Positions 26,029 to 34,319 of a stretch of 42,763 nucleotides of DNA are shown one piece after another; within the stretch, counting starts at the first letter, position 1; the number at the start of each line of letters is the position of its first letter. The stretch is from NCBI RefSeq assembly GCF_011058165.1, contig NZ_JAALEG010000053.1:1-42763 (forward strand), written 5' to 3'. Below the pieces are notes generated by a model. The model was given only the letters and a program-made list of their open reading frames with translations, was not told the origin of the DNA and made no database searches. The position numbers were made by a program, and so were the translations under genes. Source of the stretch: Rhodococcus aetherivorans (GTDB taxonomy: Bacteria > Actinomycetota > Actinomycetes > Mycobacteriales > Mycobacteriaceae).

Positions 26029-26628
26029 TCAGTCCTCGTCGTCGTCGTGGCCGAACGGGTCCTCGACCGTCCCGGGCACCCAGCTGAGGCCGGGCACGCC
26101 CCACCCCGCCCGCTTGATCGTCTTCTTGGCGGCGCGGGCGTTGCGTCCGATGAGCTTGTCGACGTACAGGTAGCCGTCGAGGTGGCCGACCTCGTGCTGC
26201 AGCATCCGGGCGAAGAAGCCGTGGCCCTCGATCTCGATCGGGTTGCCCTCGGCGTCGGTGCCGGTGACCTTCGCCCACTCGGCGCGCCCGGTGGGGAACT
26301 GCTCGCCGGGGACCGACAGGCACCCCTCGACGTCGTCGTCGGGGTCGGGCATCGTCTCCGGGATCTCCGACGTCTCGAGCACCGGGTTGATCACCTCGCC
26401 GCGGCGGCGGACCACGTTGCCGGCCTCGTCCAGGTCGGGGCAGTCGTAGACGAACAGCCGCAGGTCGACACCGACCTGGTTGGCGGCGAGACCGACGCCG
26501 TTCGCCGCATCCATCGTCTCGTACATGTCGGCGATCAGCTGGGCCAGCTCGGCCGGCGACTGGGTGACCGGTTTCGTCGGGTGATGCAGGACGGGGTCAC
26601 CGACGATCCGGATCGGAAGTATTGCCAT
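26029..26628 (-). CDS. def: Peptide deformylase
   Basis: Removes the formyl group from new N-terminal methionines. The 199 residues hold the three metal-site motifs: [19 protein letters not shown] (Cys ligand) and HEVGHLDG (two His and catalytic Glu). An acidic tail (FGHDDDED) ends the protein. The ATG at 26628 ([14 protein letters not shown]) is preferred over an in-frame start 60 bases upstream because the family begins here and a -10-like TATCCT stands 8 bases before it. Divergent from the DUF3263 gene; matches Rv0429c. Confidence 0.96.
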   Translation of the reverse strand: MAILPIRIVGDPVLHHPTKPVTQSPAELAQLIADMYETMDAANGVGLAANQVGVDLRLFVYDCPDLDEAGNVVRRRGEVINPVLETSEIPETMPDPDDDVEGCLSVPGEQFPTGRAEWAKVTGTDAEGNPIEIEGHGFFARMLQHEVGHLDGYLYVDKLIGRNARAAKKTIKRAGWGVPGLSWVPGTVEDPFGHDDDED

Positions 26629-26636
26629 GGTGCAAG

Positions 26637-26642
26637 AGGATA
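26637..26642 (-). promoter_or_regulatory. Putative -10 box of def (leaderless)
   Basis: TATCCT on the minus strand, 8 bases before the def ATG; no Shine-Dalgarno is visible. It lies in the 134-base divergent region shared with the DUF3263 gene, where no other clear site is seen. Confidence 0.4.
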
Positions 26643-26762
26643 GTGGGCAGGACTCGCCTGTCCGTTGAGCCGGTACCTGTCGTACCACCGTGGTTGAATT
26701 GCCCTCGGAAACACCCGGGTCCGATCGGAGCTCGGCGTGATTCGAGGCAGTCGAGGAGTGAG

Positions 26763-27143
26763 ATGGACGGCGCAGCAGCGCAAATCGGTAACGTATCCGA
26801 GCAGGTTTCCGACCGGAGCAACCACGCCGAGAACAACCACGCCGAGAACAACCACCCCGCGGCCGGCCCGGACGAGGCCGGCACGGACGGTCTCTCTCGC
26901 CGGGAGCGCGACATCCTCGCCTTCGAGCGGCAGTGGTGGAAGTACGCCGGTGCCAAGGAAGAGGCGATCAAGGAACTCTTCGGTCTGTCCGCGACCCGCT
27001 ACTACCAGGTCCTCAACGCGCTGGTGGACCGGCCGGAGGCGCTGGCGGCCGACCCCATGCTCGTCAAGCGGTTGCGCCGGCTGCGGGCCAGCCGGCAGAA
27101 GGCCCGCGCCGCGCGCCGGCTCGGCTTCGAGATCACCAAGTAG
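26763..27143 (+). CDS. DUF3263 protein (Rv0430-like)
   Basis: A 126-residue protein. Residues 1-42 are polar and low in complexity, with the repeat [10 protein letters not shown]. The DUF3263 domain follows: [40 protein letters not shown] and [20 protein letters not shown]. The middle reads like a helix-turn-helix with recognition helix [12 protein letters not shown], so DNA binding is plausible but unproven. ATG at 26763 has GAGGAG 4 bases upstream; the longer in-frame option reaches into def's promoter. It precedes a VirR-like gene, as in M. tuberculosis. Confidence 0.9.
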   Translation: MDGAAAQIGNVSEQVSDRSNHAENNHAENNHPAAGPDEAGTDGLSRRERDILAFERQWWKYAGAKEEAIKELFGLSATRYYQVLNALVDRPEALAADPMLVKRLRRLRASRQKARAARRLGFEITK

Positions 27144-27178
27144 TACGAGTACGACGGTGATCCGGCGGGCGCGGCAAC

Positions 27179-27184
27179 TAAGGT
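27179..27184 (+). promoter_or_regulatory. Putative -10 box of virR (leaderless)
   Basis: TAAGGT lies 7 bases before the GTG at 27192, with no Shine-Dalgarno. The gene may also be read from the DUF3263 promoter, since only 48 bases separate them. Confidence 0.4.
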
Positions 27185-27191
27185 CGAGAGC

Positions 27192-27740
27192 GTGAGCACA
27201 ACCTCGGAATCGTCGGGTCCGCCGCTGCGAGCGCTCGCGATGGTGCTGATCTCTCTCGCCATCCTGTTCGCCGGCCTCGGTCTCGCCTCGCTCGGAGGCT
27301 CCGATTCCGAGAGCCCGGCTCCCGAGCCGACGACCGAGCCCGCGGCCGCGCCGGCGACCACGTCCGCGACGTCGGCGCCGCTCGCCGCGACGTCGGCGAG
27401 GACGACCGCCCCCGGTGCGGCTCCGTCGGCCACGACGACGGTCTCCGCCACCACGTCGGCGGGGGCCGCCGCCCCCGTGCGGGTGCTCAACAACAGCAAC
27501 GTCTCGGGCCTGGCCGCCCAGACGGCCGGCCTGCTCGAGGACGAGGGATTCACCGTCGCGGAGACGGGCAACTACAGCGACGGCGTGATCGAAACCACGT
27601 CCGTGTACTACGGCACGGGCCCGGGGGAGCGGCAGACCGCGGAGGCGGTGGCCGAGGCGCTGGGGGTGACGGCCCAGCCGCGCTTCGCCGGGATCCGGGA
27701 CTCGTCGCCGGGCGTCATCGTCATCGTCACCTCGCCGTGA
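27192..27740 (+). CDS. virR: VirR-like LytR_C domain membrane protein
   Basis: A 182-residue protein with a short cytoplasmic start, one membrane segment (about residues 12-35; ALAMVLISLAILFAGLGLAS), a Thr/Ala/Pro-rich linker (about 36-95) and a C-terminal LytR_C domain (VRVLNNSNVSGLAAQTAGLL, VYYGTGPGERQTAEAVAEAL). It matches Rv0431 in order and architecture; Rv0431 (VirR) affects cell-wall permeability and vesicle release in M. tuberculosis. LytR_C domains are associated with cell-wall attachment enzymes. Orthology is inferred from synteny and layout. Start is GTG. Confidence 0.87.
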   Translation: MSTTSESSGPPLRALAMVLISLAILFAGLGLASLGGSDSESPAPEPTTEPAAAPATTSATSAPLAATSARTTAPGAAPSATTTVSATTSAGAAAPVRVLNNSNVSGLAAQTAGLLEDEGFTVAETGNYSDGVIETTSVYYGTGPGERQTAEAVAEALGVTAQPRFAGIRDSSPGVIVIVTSP

Positions 27741-27758
27741 GGGCTTCCGCCCCCCGGC

Positions 27759-27764
27759 TATGAT
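27759..27764 (+). promoter_or_regulatory. -10 box of sodC
   Basis: TATGAT gives a transcription start near 27771 and a leader of about 29 bases, ending in AAGGAG before the ATG at 27800. No standard -35 is obvious. Confidence 0.5.
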
Positions 27765-27799
27765 CAGGTGACTTTTCGCCACTTCGAAGGAGCGGTTTG

Positions 27800-28447
27800 A
27801 TGGCCTCGAGTTCCACCCGTCGCATGTCCTGGCGTGCCCTGGCCCCGATCGTCGCGATCGCTGCGGTGGGCCTGAGCGCGTGCTCGAACAGCGAGGAGCC
27901 GAGCGACACCCCCGGCACCACCCCGCCGGTGTGGACGGGTTCCGCGGCGCCGGAGGGCGCCGACGAGGCCCACGGCGGCAGCGCTGTCCCGGGGGAGGCC
28001 ACGACGGGCGCGGCGGGCGGCACCGGCGGCGCGGAGCACTCCGCCGAGCTGCGGACCCCGGCCGGTGCGGCCGCCGGCACGGTCACCTTCACCGAGGTCG
28101 ACGGAGGCGTCGAGGCGACCGTCGAGCTCGAGGGCATGCCGGTCGGCTACCGCGGCGTCCACGTCCACGAGGTCGGCAAGTGCGAGACCAACTCCACCGC
28201 CCCGACCGGCGGCGAGCCCGGCAACTTCCTGTCCGCGGGCGGGCACCTGCAGGCCGGCGGCAACACCAGCATCCCCGAGAGCGGTGACCTCGGTGCGGTC
28301 GTGGTGCGCGAGGGCGGCTCCGGATCGCTGACCGTCACCACCGAGGCGTTCACCCTCGACGACCTGCAGGGCGGGGACGGCACGTCCGTCGTCGTCCACC
28401 AGGAAACCGCCGGCGGCGAGCGTCTCGCCTGCGGCGTCGTCTCCTGA
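27800..28447 (+). CDS. sodC: Cu-type superoxide dismutase lipoprotein
   Basis: An exported superoxide dismutase of 215 residues in the Rv0432 position. The lipobox LSAC puts Cys28 as the lipid-anchored residue. Copper ligands are present: His121 and His123 (GVHVHEVGKC), His149 (SAGGHLQ) and His200 (VVVHQE), plus Asp163 (SGDLGA). The two His that normally complete the zinc site are missing and the loop between His149 and Asp163 is about six residues short. M. tuberculosis SodC is known to work with copper and no zinc, so this is probably active. ATG at 27800 is preferred to the adjacent TTG because of AAGGAG spacing. Confidence 0.93.
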   Translation: MASSSTRRMSWRALAPIVAIAAVGLSACSNSEEPSDTPGTTPPVWTGSAAPEGADEAHGGSAVPGEATTGAAGGTGGAEHSAELRTPAGAAAGTVTFTEVDGGVEATVELEGMPVGYRGVHVHEVGKCETNSTAPTGGEPGNFLSAGGHLQAGGNTSIPESGDLGAVVVREGGSGSLTVTTEAFTLDDLQGGDGTSVVVHQETAGGERLACGVVS

Positions 28448-28472
28448 CGGCCACCTCCCGAAACTCTACTTG

Positions 28473-28510
28473 CAGGGCCCCGGCGACCGGCGACGGTCGC
28501 CGGGGCCCTG
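28473..28510 (+). terminator. Perfect 16-bp hairpin after sodC
   Basis: Arms CAGGGCCCCGGCGACC (28473-28488) and its exact complement (28495-28510) with a 6-base loop. It sits 25 bases after the sodC stop and ends 15 bases before the next start codon. No T-tract. Confidence 0.85.
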
Positions 28511-28525
28511 TGGTTGGATCGATTC

Positions 28526-29647
28526 GTGCCTGTACCGTTTCCCGGTTCACCCCGCCCGACTCTCGGCGTCGAGTGGGAGATCGCGCTGGTGGACAAGAAG
28601 ACGCGCGACCTGTCGAACACCGCCGCAGTCGTCTTCGACGCGGTCGAGCAGCGCGCCGGGCAGACCCCGCGGCTCACCAAGGAGTTCCTCCGCAACACCG
28701 TCGAACTCGTCACCGACGTGCACGACACCGTCGCCGAGGCCGTCGACGACCTGGCCGAATCCCTCGACCTGCTGCGCACCGCCGCCGATCCCGCGGGGGT
28801 GGATCTGATCTGCGCCGGCACCCATCCGTTCGGGCAGTGGACCGACCAGGTCGTCACCCGGTCCCCGGACTACGACGAGATGATCGAGCGCACCCGCTGG
28901 TGGGGCCGGCAGATGCTCATCTGGGGCGTGCACGTCCACGTCGGTGTCTCGTCCGCGGAGAAGGTCATCCCGATCCTCAACGCGCTGCTGGTGAAGTACC
29001 CGCACATGCTGGCACTGTCGGCCTCCTCACCGATCTGGGCGGGCGTGGACACCGGCTACGCGAGCAACCGTGCCCTGATGTTCCAGCAGCTGCCGACGGC
29101 CGGACTGCCGTACCACTTCGAGAGCTGGGCCCAGTACGAGAGCTTCATCGAGGACCAGCTCAAGTCCGGGGTCATCACGAAGCCGGGCGGCATGCACTGG
29201 GACATCCGCCCGTCGCCGCGGTGGGGCACCATCGAGGTCCGGGTCTTCGACGGCATCACCAACAAGGCCGAGCTGGCCGCCCTCGTCGCCCTCGTGCACT
29301 CGCTCGTCGTGTACTACGACGAGCGGCTCGAGCGGGGCGAGCAGCTGCCCACCCTGCAGCCGTGGCACGTCAAGGAGAACAAGTGGCGCGCCGCCCGCTA
29401 CGGCCTCGAGGCCGAGGTGATCCTCGACCCGGTGTGCCACGAGCGCCTCGTCACCGACGACCTGAACGACCTGCTCGAGCAGCTCACTCCCACGGCGGCG
29501 CGGCTCGGCTGTGCGGACGAACTCGCCCAGGTGGCGCAGATCCCCGTGCGGGGAGCCTCCTACCAGCGGCAGCGCCGGATCGCGGAGCAGACCGGCGGCG
29601 ACCTCGTCGCGGTGGTGGACTCGCTGGTGGAGGAACTGCGCGCCTGA
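28526..29647 (+). CDS. Glutamate-cysteine ligase family protein (YbdK/GCS2 type)
   Basis: A 373-residue carboxylate-amine ligase of the GCS2 family, in the Rv0433 position. Motifs: PTLGVEWEIALVD, RLTKEFLRNTVELVTDVHDT, GTHPFGQW, WGVHVHVGV, SASSPIWAGVDTGYASNR and MHWDIRPSPRWGTIEVRVFD. Such proteins have weak gamma-glutamylcysteine ligase activity in E. coli; actinobacteria use mycothiol, so the physiological product here is uncertain. GTG at 28526 is chosen because the family starts at this point; an in-frame TTG at 28514 is possible. A TTGGAT hexamer 6 bases upstream could allow leaderless expression just after the hairpin. Confidence 0.9.
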   Translation: MPVPFPGSPRPTLGVEWEIALVDKKTRDLSNTAAVVFDAVEQRAGQTPRLTKEFLRNTVELVTDVHDTVAEAVDDLAESLDLLRTAADPAGVDLICAGTHPFGQWTDQVVTRSPDYDEMIERTRWWGRQMLIWGVHVHVGVSSAEKVIPILNALLVKYPHMLALSASSPIWAGVDTGYASNRALMFQQLPTAGLPYHFESWAQYESFIEDQLKSGVITKPGGMHWDIRPSPRWGTIEVRVFDGITNKAELAALVALVHSLVVYYDERLERGEQLPTLQPWHVKENKWRAARYGLEAEVILDPVCHERLVTDDLNDLLEQLTPTAARLGCADELAQVAQIPVRGASYQRQRRIAEQTGGDLVAVVDSLVEELRA

Positions 29648-29684
29648 ACGATCGGCCCCGTTCCCGCACAGTTCACACGCTGTT

Positions 29685-29690
29685 TACCAT
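29685..29690 (+). promoter_or_regulatory. Putative -10 box of the PAP2 gene (leaderless)
   Basis: TACCAT lies 6 bases before the GTG at 29697 and no ribosome site is present in the 49-base gap after the preceding gene. Confidence 0.4.
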
Positions 29691-29696
29691 GTACCG

Positions 29697-31028
29697 GTGT
29701 CGATCCGAGGGGTGGAGCGCCCGAAGGCGCAGCCGGCGCATGTGCCGCAACTGTTCGTTCCCCTCGCTCTGACCGGCGCGATCCTCGGTGTCCTCGTGGC
29801 CGAGGCGGTCGCGCGGTACAGCGGGTTCCCCGGGCCGCTCCCCGGACTCGTCGGCGACGTCGTCGCGATCCCGAAGTCGGCGTCCGTGCCGTGGGCCGGT
29901 CTCGCGCTGGCGATGGTGGGCCTGACCGCGCGCCTGCGGTACGTAGCCGTCGGTGCCGCGGTGCTGCTCGACGGGGCGTTCGCGGCCGAGCGGTACCTCA
30001 CCGGCGGCCCCCTGACAGTGGGGAACGGGCCGACGATCGTGCTCGTGCTGCTGGCCGGATACGCCGCGGTCGCGTTGCAGGGCGGCCCGCGCCGCGGTGC
30101 GCTGCGCGGCATCGCGCTCGGGGTGCTGCTGGTGCTCTCGGTCAAGATCGGCGACACGTGGCTCGAACTGACCGCACGGACCCGGCCGGACGTGCTCGAC
30201 GAGTACGTCCAGCTCGCCGACCACGCCCTGGGCAATCCGTCGTGGCTGGCGGGCCGGGCTCTCGAATGGCTCGGGCCCGGCGTGTACGCGGTGCTGCACT
30301 GGGTGTACATCGAGCTGCCCGTCGCGGCGATCGTCGTCGCCGTGTACCAGCTCCGCAACGTCGGCGGCGGCCGCCCCTGGCCCGCACACCACCTGGTGCG
30401 CACCTTCCTGCTCATCGGCCTGGTGGGGCCGCTGGTCTACATGCTGTTCCCGGTGGTGGGCCCGATCTTCGCGTTCGGCGACCACGGCGCGGGCTGGCAG
30501 GTGGGGACCTTCTGGCCGGCTGCGGTGCCGTGGAATCCCGACCCGCAGCCGATCCCGTTCGACGCGGTCACCCCGCGCAACTGCATGCCGAGCCTGCACA
30601 CCGCGTGGGCGCTGGCGCTGTTCCTGCACACCCGCGGCGGCCCCGGTTGGCTGCGGCTGCTCGGCACCGGGTGGCTCGGCTGCACCCTCGCCGCCACGCT
30701 GGGCTTCGGCTACCACTACGGCGTGGACCTCGTCTCCGGCGCGGTGCTGTGCCTGACGCTCGAGGCCGCGCTGCGCGACCCGGACCGCGGCTGGGGCTGG
30801 TTCCGCATCCGCCTCGTCGCGGGCGGCACGGCGGTGCTGGCCGCGCAGCTGGCGGCCTACCGGTACCTGCCGGGTCTCATGGCGGAGCACGCACCGCTCG
30901 CCGGGCCCCTCCTGCTCGGTTCGCTGGTGGTGGTGGCGGTGGCCTTCCACGTCACGTTCCATGCGGCCGACGGCGATCGCCGGCCGGATGCGGTCAGCTC
31001 CCGTCCGGCGACTGCTCGTCGCCGCTGA
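29697..31028 (+). CDS. PAP2-superfamily membrane protein (inositol phosphotransferase-like)
   Basis: A 443-residue integral membrane protein with about ten hydrophobic segments. The C-terminal half carries PAP2 phosphatase/transferase motifs: NCMPSLHTAWALALF (catalytic His of the PSxH type) and GYHYGVDLVSGAVL (second His and Asp). This arrangement is found in the PAP2_3 group that includes inositol-phosphoryl transferases acting on lipids. A role in envelope lipid head-group exchange or polyprenyl phosphate recycling is reasonable but unproven. The GTG at 29697 is the only in-frame start near the end of the previous gene. Its last 35 bases overlap mrpG on the other strand. Confidence 0.82.
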   Translation: MSIRGVERPKAQPAHVPQLFVPLALTGAILGVLVAEAVARYSGFPGPLPGLVGDVVAIPKSASVPWAGLALAMVGLTARLRYVAVGAAVLLDGAFAAERYLTGGPLTVGNGPTIVLVLLAGYAAVALQGGPRRGALRGIALGVLLVLSVKIGDTWLELTARTRPDVLDEYVQLADHALGNPSWLAGRALEWLGPGVYAVLHWVYIELPVAAIVVAVYQLRNVGGGRPWPAHHLVRTFLLIGLVGPLVYMLFPVVGPIFAFGDHGAGWQVGTFWPAAVPWNPDPQPIPFDAVTPRNCMPSLHTAWALALFLHTRGGPGWLRLLGTGWLGCTLAATLGFGYHYGVDLVSGAVLCLTLEAALRDPDRGWGWFRIRLVAGGTAVLAAQLAAYRYLPGLMAEHAPLAGPLLLGSLVVVAVAFHVTFHAADGDRRPDAVSSRPATARRR

Positions 31029-31329
31029 GCAGACCGTCGCGGCCGAGCTGCTCCCGGTAGGCGAGCCGGCCCACCCGGTGGGCGATGACGGGAGCGGTCA
31101 GCACCATGAACATGCCCGCCAGCGCCAGCATCCAGATGTCGACGTTGCCCCGCAGGATGAGCATCGCGCCGCCGAGCACGAACAGCAGGCCGACCACCTG
31201 CGGTTTCGTTGCCGGATGCATGCGCGAGAGGGTGTCGCGGAAGCGCACGATGCCGACCGCTGCGGTGAGGGAGATGACCGAGCCGTTCAGGATGAGGACG
31301 TGGCCGACGAGTTCCAGCACGGTGGTCAC
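30994..31329 (-). CDS. mrpG: Mrp antiporter subunit G
   Basis: A 111-residue membrane protein with three hydrophobic segments and the family pattern LILNGSVISLTAAVGIVRFRDTLSRMHPATKPQVVGLLF. Last gene of the Mrp operon. GTG start overlaps the mrpF stop by 4 bases. It ends within the convergent PAP2 gene. With the other subunits it forms the multi-subunit Na+(K+)/H+ antiporter related to complex I. Confidence 0.95.
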   Translation of the reverse strand: MTTVLELVGHVLILNGSVISLTAAVGIVRFRDTLSRMHPATKPQVVGLLFVLGGAMLILRGNVDIWMLALAGMFMVLTAPVIAHRVGRLAYREQLGRDGLLSGDEQSPDGS

Positions 31330-31586
31330 TGGTCGTCACGCACCCGGAATCGTGCCACCGATACCGAGCCGATGAATCCGACGAGGGCCAGAGCGACGAC
31401 GGCCGGCACGATCGTCGTATCCCGGCTGTGCACCGCCCACGCGGCGAGCCCGCACATCGCGATGGCCAGCAGTGCGTCGAGGGCGATCAGCCGGTCCAGC
31501 GAGGTGGGGCCGGCCAGCACCCGGTAGGTGATGAGCGCGGCCGCGACCACCAGCAGAGCGCCCGAGAGCGCCAGTATCACCGTCAT
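31326..31586 (-). CDS. mrpF: Mrp antiporter subunit F
   Basis: An 86-residue protein with three membrane segments (ILALSGALLVVAAALITYRV, LLAIAMCGLAAWAV and VPAVVALALVGFIGSVSVARF), including GPTSLDRLIALDAL typical of MrpF/PhaF. ATG at 31586 shares one base with the mrpE stop; a GTG one codon earlier would give the 4-base overlap seen elsewhere in this operon and is equally possible. Confidence 0.93.
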   Translation of the reverse strand: MTVILALSGALLVVAAALITYRVLAGPTSLDRLIALDALLAIAMCGLAAWAVHSRDTTIVPAVVALALVGFIGSVSVARFRVRDDQ

Positions 31587-32131
31587 CACGCCTCCTCCCG
31601 GACGACCCAGGGGCTGGGCTGCCATTCGTTGTTGCGTTCGAACGTCGAGATCAGCAGGCGTTCGATGCGCCGCGCGGAGCGGTAGAAGTCCGCGACCTTC
31701 CGGTCGGTGCCCACATCCAGGACGTGGACGTGGACGATCCGGCGGGCCTGGTCGATCTCGAGGACCATCGTGCCGGGGATGTTGTTCATGATGTCCGCCC
31801 ACAGGGTGAGCACCAGGTCGGACTTGATGGTGAGCCGGCACCGCAGCACACCGGTCACCGGCGGCGGCGCCGGCCGGATCGCGAGCCACCCGACCGAGAC
31901 CGTGGACTTCATCGTATCCACGAAGATCACGGCGGCCAGGCGCACGGCGGACAGCACGTGCAGGCGGCCCTCGACGGGCACCCGCGGCAGCGGCAGCATC
32001 ACTGTGACGATCACCGCGACGGCGATCCCGCCGAGCAGGTTCGCGGCGCTGAAGGTGCCCCACAACAGCACCCACACCAGCGTCATCCAGCCCAGGACGA
32101 ACAGGCGGAGCAGATTCGACCGGCTCGTCAC
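31586..32131 (-). CDS. mrpE: Mrp antiporter subunit E
   Basis: A 181-residue membrane protein: N-terminal membrane segments (LRLFVLGWMTLVWVLLWGTF, LLGGIAVAVIVTVMLPLP), RLAAVIFVDTMKSTVSVGWL and the soluble C-terminal part VLTLWADIMNNIPGTMVLEI, then LISTFERNNEW, all usual for MrpE. GTG at 32131 overlaps the mrpD stop (GTGA). The open frame further upstream is a shadow of mrpD. Confidence 0.94.
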   Translation of the reverse strand: MTSRSNLLRLFVLGWMTLVWVLLWGTFSAANLLGGIAVAVIVTVMLPLPRVPVEGRLHVLSAVRLAAVIFVDTMKSTVSVGWLAIRPAPPPVTGVLRCRLTIKSDLVLTLWADIMNNIPGTMVLEIDQARRIVHVHVLDVGTDRKVADFYRSARRIERLLISTFERNNEWQPSPWVVREEA

Positions 32132-33714
32132 GGCTGACCTCCCAGCACGGCTTCGATGTAGACGGACCGATCCCGCAGGTTCTCGGCGGCACGGTCGCTG
32201 ATGTCGACGAGCGGGCCGGCGAACACGGTCAGGGCCAGGCCGACGACGACGAGACCGATCGTCGGAACCAGCATCGCCGGGGGCATGCGCCCGACGTCGG
32301 CCCGGTCCGAGAAGGCGACCTCCATCCCGGATTCGTCGATCAGCGCGGACGGGGCGGCGTCGGCGAGGCCGCCCTCGGGGGCGTCGGCGCGGGCCCGCCA
32401 GAAGGCCTTGGTCCACACCCGGGCGACGACGTACAGGGTGAGGAGGCTCGTGACGGTGCCGCCCGCAACCAGCACCCACGCCAGGACGGATCCGTCGGCG
32501 GCGCCGGCCTGCAGCAGGGCCACCTTCCCGATGAACCCGGAGAACGGGGGGATGCCCCCGAGGTTCAGCGCCGGGACGAGGAACGCGATCGCGAGGACCG
32601 GGCTGGCGAGGGCGAGTCCGCCGAGCCGCCGCAGCGACGCCGAGCCGGCCTGCCGCTCGATCAGGCCGACCACGAGGAACAGCGTCGTCTGGACCAGGAT
32701 GTGATGGGCGACGTAGTACACGGCGCCGGACAACCCCGCCTGCGTCGAGAGGGCGATCCCGAACACCATGTAGCCGATGTGGCTGACGAGGGTGAACGAC
32801 AGCAGGCGCTTGATGTCGTTCTGGGCGATGGCGCCGAGGATGCCGATCACCATCGTCAGCAGGCCGGCCACCAGGAGCACGTTGTCGAGCTCGCCGCCCG
32901 GGAACAGCAGCGTGTGCGCCCGGATGATGGCATAGACGCCGACCTTCGTGAGCAGGCCGGCGAACACGGCGGTGACCGGCGCCGGGGCGGTGGGGTACGA
33001 GTCCGGCAGCCACGTCGACAGCGGGAACACCGCCGCCTTGATGCCGAACGCGACGAGGAGCACGCCGAAGATCGCGGCGCGGGTGCCCTCCGGCACGTCG
33101 TCCATCCGCACCGCCATCTGCGCCAGGTTCAGGGTGCCGGTGGCGGCGTACGCGAACCCCATGCCGGCCAGGAAGATCAGCGACGAGACCATCGAGACCA
33201 TCACGTAGGAGACGCCGGCGCGGACCCGGTCCGCGCTCGCCCCCAGGGTGAGCAGCACGAACGACGCCGCGAGCAGCACCTCGAACCCGACGAAGAGGTT
33301 GAACAGGTCGCCGGCGAGGAATGCGTTGCACACGCCCGCGGTCAGTGCCAGGTACGTCGGCAGGAAGATCGACACGGGCTGCTGGTCGTTGCCGTCGTGG
33401 ATGCCCTGTCCGACCGCGTACAGCATGACGGCGAGCAGCACGATCGCCGACACCACCAGCATCAGCGCCGCGAGCCGGTCGACCACCAGGGAGATCCCGA
33501 TGGGGGAGTCCCATCCGCCGACCTGCACGACCGCGATGCCGTCCCGGTCGGCGAGGTACAGCAGCAGGCCCGACACCACCAGCACGGCGACGAGCGCAAC
33601 GAGGGTCACGGCCCGCTGAGCGCGGGGCCGGCGCCCGAGGATCAGCGTCGCGGCCGCCGCCAGCATCGGGATGAGGACGGGCAGCGGGGTCAGCGCCGTC
33701 GCGGACAGGATCAT
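32128..33714 (-). CDS. mrpD: Mrp antiporter subunit D
   Basis: A 528-residue NuoN-like subunit with about 14 membrane helices. Proton-channel residues appear in GIKAAVFPLSTWLPDSYPTA (Lys) and GLLTKVGVYAIIRA (Lys), with LSFTLVSHIGYMVFG and HHILVQTTLFLVVGLIERQ further on. The last 95 residues form an extra soluble and hydrophobic tail. ATG at 33714 overlaps the mrpC stop (ATGA). Confidence 0.96.
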   Translation of the reverse strand: MILSATALTPLPVLIPMLAAAATLILGRRPRAQRAVTLVALVAVLVVSGLLLYLADRDGIAVVQVGGWDSPIGISLVVDRLAALMLVVSAIVLLAVMLYAVGQGIHDGNDQQPVSIFLPTYLALTAGVCNAFLAGDLFNLFVGFEVLLAASFVLLTLGASADRVRAGVSYVMVSMVSSLIFLAGMGFAYAATGTLNLAQMAVRMDDVPEGTRAAIFGVLLVAFGIKAAVFPLSTWLPDSYPTAPAPVTAVFAGLLTKVGVYAIIRAHTLLFPGGELDNVLLVAGLLTMVIGILGAIAQNDIKRLLSFTLVSHIGYMVFGIALSTQAGLSGAVYYVAHHILVQTTLFLVVGLIERQAGSASLRRLGGLALASPVLAIAFLVPALNLGGIPPFSGFIGKVALLQAGAADGSVLAWVLVAGGTVTSLLTLYVVARVWTKAFWRARADAPEGGLADAAPSALIDESGMEVAFSDRADVGRMPPAMLVPTIGLVVVGLALTVFAGPLVDISDRAAENLRDRSVYIEAVLGGQP

Positions 33715-34319
33715 CGGGTCCTTCCTCCCCGGGACGGTGCGTCGTCCCCGCGGGCCGTCTCACCGTCGCTGTAGGCCGAATCCGTCTCGTCGTCGAAGTC
33801 GCCGTCGTGCAGGTCCTCGTAGGATTCGAGGTCCTCCAGGTTGACGAGTTCCTCCAGGGGGATCGGGTTGCCGGCCGCGTCGAACGCGTCGCCGCTGCGG
33901 CTCGGCAGGCCGGTGAGCGGATCGTCCGAACGGTCGCGGTCGGGGGCCTCGGCGGGCGAGCGCCGCTGCGACACCTTGGTGTCCTCGGGGTCGTTCTCGA
34001 CCTCGTCGCGGGCACTGAGCGTGAACGACCGGTACGTGAGCGCCAGCACGAAGCCGGCCACGCCCATGGTGATGACGATCGCCGTGAGGATCATCGCCTG
34101 TGCCAGCGGGTCGGCCATGTTCTCGTGCAGGTCGTTGCGGGCACCGACCACGGGCGGGCCGCCGGCCGGCCCGGCGAGGGTGAGGATCAGCAGGTTGATG
34201 CCGTTGCCGATCAGCAGCAACCCCAGCAGCATCTTGATGATGCTGCGCTCGAGCAGCAGGTACACCCCGGAGGCGACCAGCACCCCGACCAGAGCGAGCA
34301 TGGTCAGATTCGCGCTCAT
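33711..34319 (-). CDS. mrpC: Mrp antiporter subunit C with acidic tail
   Basis: Residues 1-102 are a NuoK-like three-helix subunit (LVASGVYLLLERSIIKMLLG, GNGINLLILTLAG, DPLAQAMILTAIVITMGVAG). Residues 103-202 are an unusual cytoplasmic tail rich in Asp, Glu, Ser and Arg, for example LEELVNLEDLESYEDLHDGD. MrpC of Bacillus is only about 113 residues long. The tail has the look of a disordered region. Coupled by ATGA overlaps to mrpA and mrpD. Confidence 0.95.
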   Translation of the reverse strand: MSANLTMLALVGVLVASGVYLLLERSIIKMLLGLLLIGNGINLLILTLAGPAGGPPVVGARNDLHENMADPLAQAMILTAIVITMGVAGFVLALTYRSFTLSARDEVENDPEDTKVSQRRSPAEAPDRDRSDDPLTGLPSRSGDAFDAAGNPIPLEELVNLEDLESYEDLHDGDFDDETDSAYSDGETARGDDAPSRGGRTR

